Below, in pieces: positions 58,873 to 64,000 of a stretch of 64,000 bases of DNA. Location of the stretch: NCBI RefSeq assembly GCF_013836145.1, contig NZ_CP057483.1, forward strand, positions 2,604,001 to 2,668,000, in the 5' to 3' direction. The translations under genes and the position numbers were made by a program. Within the stretch, counting starts at the first letter, position 1. Every line of letters starts with the position of its first letter. The stretch is from Citrobacter sp. RHB25-C09. GTDB lineage: Bacteria > Pseudomonadota > Gammaproteobacteria > Enterobacterales > Enterobacteriaceae. The notes under the pieces were generated by a model, which had not been told where the DNA came from, made no database searches, and worked only from the letters and a program-made list of their open reading frames with translations.

Positions 58873-60254
58873 ATACTTCAGAACTGGAAACCCTCATCCG
58901 CACCATTTTAACGGAACAAATGGTACCGACAAAAACGGAAATCAAAGGGAACGGTATCTTTCAGTCCGTTGGTGAAGCGGTTGATGCTGCACATCAGGCA
59001 TTCTTGCGTTACCAGCAATCACCGCTGAAAACACGCAGCGCCATCATCAATGCGATTCGGGAAGAACTGACGCCACATCTTCCTGCGCTGGCCGCTGAAA
59101 GTGCAGCGGAAACCGGAATGGGTAACAAAGAGGATAAATTCCTTAAAAATAAAGCTGCTCTGGATAACACGCCGGGAATTGAAGACCTGACGACCACAGC
59201 GCTGACTGGCGACGGCGGCATGGTGTTGTTTGAGTACTCGCCGTTTGGCGTCATTGGCTCCGTTGCCCCCAGCACCAACCCGACGGAAACCATTATTAAC
59301 AACAGCATCAGTATGCTGGCTGCGGGCAACAGCGTCTATTTCAGCCCGCATCCAGGCGCGAAGGCGGTTTCACTCAAGCTCATTGCCATGATTGAGGATA
59401 TTGCGTTTCGCAGCTGTGGGATCCGCAATCTGGTGGTCACCGTTGGCGAGCCTACCTTTGAAGCCACTCAACAAATGATGGCACACCCGAAAATTGCGGT
59501 ACTGGCTATCACCGGCGGCCCTGGCATTGTCGCGATGGGCATGAAAAGCGGTAAAAAAGTTATTGGCGCGGGTGCGGGTAATCCACCGTGCATCGTCGAT
59601 GAAACTGCCGATATCGTGAAGGCGGCTGAAGATATTATCAACGGCGCGTCTTTTGACTACAACCTGCCCTGTATCGCAGAAAAAAGCGTGATCGTCGTTG
59701 AGTCGGTAGCGGAACAACTCATTCAGCAAATGCAAAGTTTTGGCGCTCTGCTGCTCAGCCCGGCAGACACTGAGAAGCTGCGCAGCGCGTGTCTGCCAGA
59801 CGGAGTCGCTAATAAAAAACTGGTCGGCAAAAGCCCGGTGGCAATGCTTGAGGCTGCCGGCATCCCCGTTCCTGCGAAAGCGCCACGCCTGCTGATTGGC
59901 GTCGTGAGCGCAGAGGACAGTTGGGTCACCAGCGAACAGCTGATGCCAATGTTACCCATTGTGGCAGTCAGCGATTTCGACGCCGCATTATCACTGGCGC
60001 TGAAGGTGGAAGAAGGATTACACCATACCGCCATCATGCACTCGCAAAACGTATCACGCCTGAATCTTGCGGCGCGTACCTTGCAGACCTCTATTTTTGT
60101 GAAAAACGGTCCGTCCTATGCCGGGATTGGTGTCGGCGGTGAAGGATTTACCACCTTCACCATCGCCACGCCAACGGGGGAAGGCACAACGTCAGCGCGG
60201 ACCTTTGCCCGTTCCCGCCGCTGTGTGCTGACGAACGGTTTCTCCATTCGCTAA
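58869..60254 (+). CDS. pduP: CoA-acylating propionaldehyde dehydrogenase PduP
   Basis: Oxidises propionaldehyde to propionyl-CoA with NAD+ in the lumen. 461 residues. N-terminal encapsulation helix MNTSELETLIRTILTEQMVP, first characterised for PduP of Salmonella. ALDH fold: GSVAPSTNPTETIINNSISMLAAGNSVYFSPHPGAK, the catalytic Cys in FDYNLPCIAEKSV near residue 268, and VGGEGFTTFTIATPTGEGTTSARTFAR. Overlaps pduO by 4 bp. Confidence 0.96.
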   Translation: MNTSELETLIRTILTEQMVPTKTEIKGNGIFQSVGEAVDAAHQAFLRYQQSPLKTRSAIINAIREELTPHLPALAAESAAETGMGNKEDKFLKNKAALDNTPGIEDLTTTALTGDGGMVLFEYSPFGVIGSVAPSTNPTETIINNSISMLAAGNSVYFSPHPGAKAVSLKLIAMIEDIAFRSCGIRNLVVTVGEPTFEATQQMMAHPKIAVLAITGGPGIVAMGMKSGKKVIGAGAGNPPCIVDETADIVKAAEDIINGASFDYNLPCIAEKSVIVVESVAEQLIQQMQSFGALLLSPADTEKLRSACLPDGVANKKLVGKSPVAMLEAAGIPVPAKAPRLLIGVVSAEDSWVTSEQLMPMLPIVAVSDFDAALSLALKVEEGLHHTAIMHSQNVSRLNLAARTLQTSIFVKNGPSYAGIGVGGEGFTTFTIATPTGEGTTSARTFARSRRCVLTNGFSIR

Positions 60255-60264
60255 CGAGGTCGTG

Positions 60265-61377
60265 ATGAAAACCTTTTCACTGCAAACCCGCTTATACAGT
60301 GGTCCCGGGAGCCTGAAGGTGCTTGGTCGCTTTTCGAACAAGCACATCTGGATAATTTGCGACGGCTTTTTGGCGCGATCGCCGCTGATTGACAGGCTGC
60401 GTGACGCGATACCTTCAGATAACCGCATTAGCGTTTTCAGCGAGATAACCCCTGATCCCACAATCGGTACCGTAGTTCAGGGGATATCACAAATGCACAC
60501 TCTGAGGCCAGACGTGGTGATTGGCTTCGGCGGCGGTTCCGCGCTGGATGCCGCAAAAGCGATTGTCTGGTTTAGCCGCCAGTTTTCTATCGAAATAGAA
60601 ACCTGTGTTGCCATTCCGACTACCAGCGGTACCGGCTCTGAGGTGACCAGCGCCTGCGTCATTAGCGATCCAGAGAAAGGCATTAAGTATCCGTTATTCA
60701 ACAATGATCTCTATCCGGATATGGCCATTCTTGACCCCATGCTGGTGGTCAGCGTACCGCCCGCTATTACCGCTAATACCGGGATGGACGTGCTGACGCA
60801 TGCGCTGGAAGCTTATGTTTCAACACGCGCCAGTGACTTTACCGACGCACTCGCGGAGAAAGCAGCGCAGATCGTTTTCCAGTATTTACCGGTTGCGGTA
60901 CGCAAAGGCGATTGTCTGGCCACGCGAGGCAAAATGCATAATGCCTCAACCCTTGCGGGAATGGCCTTCAGCCAGGCAGGACTGGGGCTTAATCACGCCA
61001 TTGCGCACCAGTTAGGCGGCCAGTTTCATCTGCCACACGGTCTGGCAAATGCGCTGCTGCTCACGGCGGTGATCCGCTTTAATGCTCACGACCCACGAGC
61101 TGCAAAACGCTATGCCCGATTTGCCAAAGCCTGCCATTTATGTGCAGACAGCGCTAACGATACGGCAAGTGTGAATGCGCTGGTGCAGCATATTGAGCAG
61201 CTCAAAAAAGCCTGTGAGCTCCCTTCGTTCACTGTTGCGCTGAAAGACGCCAGACAGAACTGGACACTACGTATCCCGGGTATGGTTCAGGCCGCCCTTG
61301 CTGACGTGACGCTGAAAACCAACCCAAGAACAGCGGATAGCAATGCCATTCAGGAACTGCTGGAGGAGTTGTTATGA
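60265..61377 (+). CDS. pduQ: 1-propanol dehydrogenase PduQ
   Basis: Iron-dependent alcohol dehydrogenase that regenerates NAD+ by reducing propionaldehyde. 370 residues from the ATG at 60265 (MKTFSLQTRLYSGPGSLKVL), the Salmonella length; a GTG one codon earlier is possible. NAD site VVIGFGGGSALDAAKAI; PTTSGTGSEVTSACVISD; metal site MDVLTHALEAYVS, GLGLNHAIAHQLGGQFHLPHGLANALLL. Overlaps pduS by 4 bp. Confidence 0.95.
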   Translation: MKTFSLQTRLYSGPGSLKVLGRFSNKHIWIICDGFLARSPLIDRLRDAIPSDNRISVFSEITPDPTIGTVVQGISQMHTLRPDVVIGFGGGSALDAAKAIVWFSRQFSIEIETCVAIPTTSGTGSEVTSACVISDPEKGIKYPLFNNDLYPDMAILDPMLVVSVPPAITANTGMDVLTHALEAYVSTRASDFTDALAEKAAQIVFQYLPVAVRKGDCLATRGKMHNASTLAGMAFSQAGLGLNHAIAHQLGGQFHLPHGLANALLLTAVIRFNAHDPRAAKRYARFAKACHLCADSANDTASVNALVQHIEQLKKACELPSFTVALKDARQNWTLRIPGMVQAALADVTLKTNPRTADSNAIQELLEELL

Positions 61378-62729
61378 ATACCGCGCCGAAAGACGATTTG
61401 CATACCGTCGATGCGCTAACGATTGTCGAACGCGTGCGTACTGCGGGAATTGTTGGGGCTGGCGGCGCAGGTTTTCCCACCCATGTAAAACTGCAGGGGC
61501 AGGTGGAAATTTTCCTCGTTAACGCCGCAGAGTGTGAACCCATGCTGAAAGTCGATCAGCAACTGATGGCACGACAGGCCGCGCGCCTGGTTCGCGGTCT
61601 GCAGTATGCGATGAAGGCAACCGGAGCCCGTGAGGGGATTATCGCCCTCAAGGAAAAATATCATCCAGCCATCGCAGCCTTGACGCCGCTATTACCGCCA
61701 GCGGTCAGACTGCATATCCTGCCTGATGTCTATCCGGCCGGGGATGAGGTGCTCACGATCTGGATGGCGACAGGTCGCCGCGTTCCTCCCGCCGCGCTCC
61801 CTGTCAGCGTCGGCGTGGTAGTTAATAACGTGCAGACTGTGCTGAATATCGCTCGCGCTGTTGAACAGCAATATCCGGTCACGCGCCGAACGCTTACCGT
61901 AAACGGTGCAGTTGCTCATCCGCAGACCTTAACGGTTCCGATCGGCACATCGTTACGTGAAGTGTTAGAACTGGCTGGTGGCGCAACCGTGGACGAACCC
62001 GGATTTATCAACGGCGGCCCAATGATGGGCAGCCTGATCGCCTCTCTGGATACGCCGGTGACAAAAACGACCGGTGGTCTTTTGGTGCTGCCAACTTCCC
62101 ACCCGCTAATTCAGCGTCGGATGCAGGATGAGCGCACGGTGCTTTCGGTAGCGCGAACCGTCTGCGAACAATGCCGTTTATGCACTGACCTTTGTCCCAG
62201 ACACCTTATCGGACACGAACTCTCTCCCCACCTGCTGGTTCGTGCCGTCAATTTTCATCAGGCCGCCACGCCCCAACTGCTGCTCAGCGCGCTCACCTGC
62301 TCCGAGTGTAACGTCTGTGAAAGCGTGGCTTGTCCGGTCGGTATTTCGCCGATGCGCATTAACCGGATGCTTAAACGGGAGCTACGCGCTCAAAACCAGC
62401 GCTATGAAGGCGCGCTCAACCCGGCCGATGAGATGGCAAAATACCGACTGGTTCCGGTCAAACGGCTGATCGCCAAACTCGGGTTGACGCCGTGGTATCA
62501 AGAAGCGCCGCTGACTGAAAACGAACCGGTTGTTGAAAAAACGACGCTGCTGCTACGCCAGCATATTGGCGCCAGCGCGGTTCCCTGCGTTCAAAAAGGC
62601 GATCGCGTTGTGCGCGGCCAGTGCGTTGCCGACATTCCACAAGGTGCGCTCGGTGCGCCTGTTCACGCCAGCATTGACGGCACTGTCTGTGACATTACAG
62701 AGAGCGCTATCACCGTTGTAAGAGGATAA
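61374..62729 (+). CDS. pduS: cobalamin reductase PduS
   Basis: Flavin/Fe-S protein reducing cob(II)alamin for PduO. 451 residues of RnfC type. N-terminal GIVGAGGAGFPTHVKLQGQVEIFLVNAAECEPMLKVD is the FMN/NADH-binding region; SLBB domain about 155-220; two 4Fe-4S motifs CEQCRLCTDLCPRHLIGHEL near residue 265 and CSECNVCESVACPVGISP near 305; a C-terminal biotinyl-lipoyl-like hammerhead (HIGASAVPCVQKGDRVVRGQ). Confidence 0.95.
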   Translation: MNTAPKDDLHTVDALTIVERVRTAGIVGAGGAGFPTHVKLQGQVEIFLVNAAECEPMLKVDQQLMARQAARLVRGLQYAMKATGAREGIIALKEKYHPAIAALTPLLPPAVRLHILPDVYPAGDEVLTIWMATGRRVPPAALPVSVGVVVNNVQTVLNIARAVEQQYPVTRRTLTVNGAVAHPQTLTVPIGTSLREVLELAGGATVDEPGFINGGPMMGSLIASLDTPVTKTTGGLLVLPTSHPLIQRRMQDERTVLSVARTVCEQCRLCTDLCPRHLIGHELSPHLLVRAVNFHQAATPQLLLSALTCSECNVCESVACPVGISPMRINRMLKRELRAQNQRYEGALNPADEMAKYRLVPVKRLIAKLGLTPWYQEAPLTENEPVVEKTTLLLRQHIGASAVPCVQKGDRVVRGQCVADIPQGALGAPVHASIDGTVCDITESAITVVRG

Positions 62730-62731
62730 CC

Positions 62732-63286
62732 ATGTCTCAGGCCATAGGTATTTTAGAACTCACCAGCATTGCTAAGGGAATGGAAACGGGCGATGCCATG
62801 CTGAAAAGCGCCAATGTGGATCTGCTGGTCAGTAAAACCCTCTGCCCAGGGAAATTTCTGCTCATGCTGGGCGGCGACGTTGGCGCGGTACAGCAGGCCA
62901 TAGCAACCGGAAGCTCGCTCGCCGGAGAGATGCTCGTCGACAGTCTGGTATTGCCAAATATTCATGCCAGCGTACTCCCCGCGATCGGTGGTCTGAACAG
63001 CGTAGAACAGCGTCAGGCCGTGGGGATTGTGGAAACCTGGAGCGTAGCAGCCTGTATCAGCGCTGCTGACCGGGCGATTAAGGCCTCTAACGTAACGCTG
63101 GTACGCGTTCATATGGCGTTCGGTATTGGCGGTAAATGTTACATGGTGGTCGCAGGCGACGTCTCTGACGTCAACAATGCGGTCACGGTCGCCAGTGAAA
63201 GTGCGGGTGAAAAAGGTCTGCTGGTATATCGCTCAGTGATCCCACGTCCGCACGAAGCGATGTGGCGACAGATGGTGGAGGGATGA
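62732..63286 (+). CDS. pduT: Fe-S-containing tandem-BMC shell protein PduT
   Basis: Trimeric shell protein with two BMC domains and a 4Fe-4S cluster at the trimer pore, thought to pass electrons or clusters across the shell. 184 residues. Domain 1 MSQAIGILELTSIAKGMETGDAMLKSANVDLLVSKTLCPGKFLLML with the cluster Cys in LCPGKF (Cys 38); domain 2 AVGIVETWSVAACISAADRAIKASNVTLVRVHMAFGIGGKCYMVV. Follows pduS by 2 bp. Confidence 0.95.
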   Translation: MSQAIGILELTSIAKGMETGDAMLKSANVDLLVSKTLCPGKFLLMLGGDVGAVQQAIATGSSLAGEMLVDSLVLPNIHASVLPAIGGLNSVEQRQAVGIVETWSVAACISAADRAIKASNVTLVRVHMAFGIGGKCYMVVAGDVSDVNNAVTVASESAGEKGLLVYRSVIPRPHEAMWRQMVEG

Positions 63287-63636
63287 TGGAAAGACAACCG
63301 ACAACGGATCGAATGATCCAGGAGTACGTGCCGGGTAAACAGGTCACTCTGGCGCATTTGATCGCAAACCCGGGTAAAGATTTGTTTAAAAAACTCGGGT
63401 TGCAGGACAGCGTTTCAGCGATTGGCATTCTGACCATCACCCCGAGTGAAGCCTCCATTATCGCCTGTGATATTGCCACGAAATCCGGAGCAGTTGAGAT
63501 CGGCTTTCTCGACCGCTTTACCGGTGCGGTGGTCTTAACCGGCGATGTGTCAGCGGTGGAATACGCCCTGAAGCAGGTTACGCGGACGCTGGGTGAAATG
63601 ATGCGCTTTACGGCCTGCCCCATCACCCGGACATAA
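63286..63636 (+). CDS. pduU: circularly permuted BMC shell protein PduU
   Basis: Hexameric shell protein with a small beta-barrel plugging the pore. 116 residues from the ATG at 63286 (MERQPTTDRMIQEYVPGKQV), as in Salmonella; it overlaps the pduT stop by one base, and the next ATG upstream (63283) would overlap by four. LGLQDSVSAIGILTITPSEASIIACDIATKSGAVEIGFLDRFTGAVVLTGDVSAVEYALKQV is the permuted BMC fold. Confidence 0.95.
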   Translation: MERQPTTDRMIQEYVPGKQVTLAHLIANPGKDLFKKLGLQDSVSAIGILTITPSEASIIACDIATKSGAVEIGFLDRFTGAVVLTGDVSAVEYALKQVTRTLGEMMRFTACPITRT

Positions 63637-63640
63637 CGCC

Positions 63641-64000
63641 ATGAAACGCATGATGCTAATCGGCCCCAGCCAGTGCGGTAAAACGTCATTGACGCAATGT
63701 CTGCGCGGCGAGTCCCTCCAGTATCAGAAAACCCAGGCCATTGTCTGGACGGCTGAAGCCATCGACACGCCCGGGGAGTATCTGGAAAACCGCTGTTTGT
63801 ACAGCGCGCTGCTGGCAAGCGCCTGTGAGGCGAACATTATCGCGCTGGTGCTCAACAGCAATGCGGAGTGGTCGCCCTTCTCACCTGGCTTTACCGTGCC
63901 GATGAACAGACCAACCATTGGCATCATCACCAAATCGGATTTAGCGACTCCGCAGCAGATTGCGCGTGTCACCTGTTGGTTGGACATGTCCGGGGCACAG
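63641..64000 (+). CDS. pduV: PduV, Ras-like GTPase-type protein, partial (right edge)
   Basis: Associates with the outer side of microcompartments, perhaps through PduU, and is linked to their movement and positioning. The first 120 residues are present and no stop is reached. P-loop GPSQCGKTSLTQCL (residues 8-21), switch/Walker B region AIDTPGEYLEN and the NKxD-type ITKSDLATPQQ for guanine recognition. ATG at 63641, 4 bp after the pduU stop. pduW and pduX are expected beyond the window. Confidence 0.93.
   Translation, partial: MKRMMLIGPSQCGKTSLTQCLRGESLQYQKTQAIVWTAEAIDTPGEYLENRCLYSALLASACEANIIALVLNSNAEWSPFSPGFTVPMNRPTIGIITKSDLATPQQIARVTCWLDMSGAQ

Noticed and set aside
1..64000. CRISPR array
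   Set aside because: No series of short repeats with regular unique spacers was seen; the only tight tandem repeat is the IS end at 9924-10076.

Overview
The window is chromosomal DNA of an enterobacterium, most likely Citrobacter. It combines E. coli-like core genes (dcm, yedJ, mtfA, cbl, amn, shiA, yeeO, erfK/ldtA, serU and four asn tRNAs) with a complete anaerobic cobalamin operon (cbi/cob), pocR, pduF and the propanediol-utilisation operon pduA to pduV in the arrangement known from Salmonella and Citrobacter. A nac gene, even truncated, argues against Salmonella. The species call is inference.

Region 1 (1-7.1 kb): 3'-truncated dcm, yedJ, a possible yedR, a candidate RseX-like sRNA, an OmpC/OmpS1-type porin, a divergent HxlR regulator/SDR pair, tRNA-Ser(CGA), mtfA, tRNA-Asn and cbl. 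Region 2 (7.2-7.9 kb): nac is reduced to its DNA-binding half but keeps a near-perfect sigma-54 promoter and an NtrC-like site.

Region 3 (7.9-22.3 kb): two tandem islands inserted at the 3' end of the tRNA-Asn at 7829. Island A (about 7905-17359) has a dead P4-type integrase cut by an IS3-family (IS407-like) element whose right end is triplicated, a PAAR/S-pyocin/HNH DNase effector with its Im-type immunity gene, a PAAR-like partner, a second immunity-like gene, a Sel1-repeat protein and what looks like the fossil of a plasmid replicon. Island B (about 17360-22320) has another dead integrase, a LysR regulator divergent from a SnoaL-like protein, an orphan TRAP-type binding protein, a periplasmic tandem-ABM protein and a decayed aldo/keto reductase. 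Partial copies of the tRNA-Asn 3' end at 17335 and 22302 mark the island ends.

Region 4 (22.3-29.7 kb): amn, shiA, tRNA-Asn, yeeO, tRNA-Asn, a third integrase fossil, a ketopantoate-reductase-like gene and erfK. Compared with E. coli K-12 the tRNA-Asn-bounded blocks are rearranged.

Region 5 (29.8-47 kb): the cob operon reads leftward from a cobalamin riboswitch: cbiA-B-C-D-E-T-F-G-H-J-K-L-M-N-Q-O-P-cobU-S-T. It makes the corrin ring from sirohydrochlorin, imports cobalt and assembles the nucleotide loop. A 144-bp inverted-repeat (MITE-like) element sits in the leader between riboswitch and cbiA.

Region 6 (47-64 kb): pocR, pduF and the pdu operon (shell proteins, B12-dependent diol dehydratase and its reactivase, adenosyltransferase, aldehyde and alcohol dehydrogenases, phosphotransacylase, cobalamin reductase). 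B12 made by region 5 serves PduCDE, and PocR controls both operons. A shared dyad TAGCAA-N4-TTGCTA occurs twice at each promoter with the same layout and is proposed as the PocR operator.
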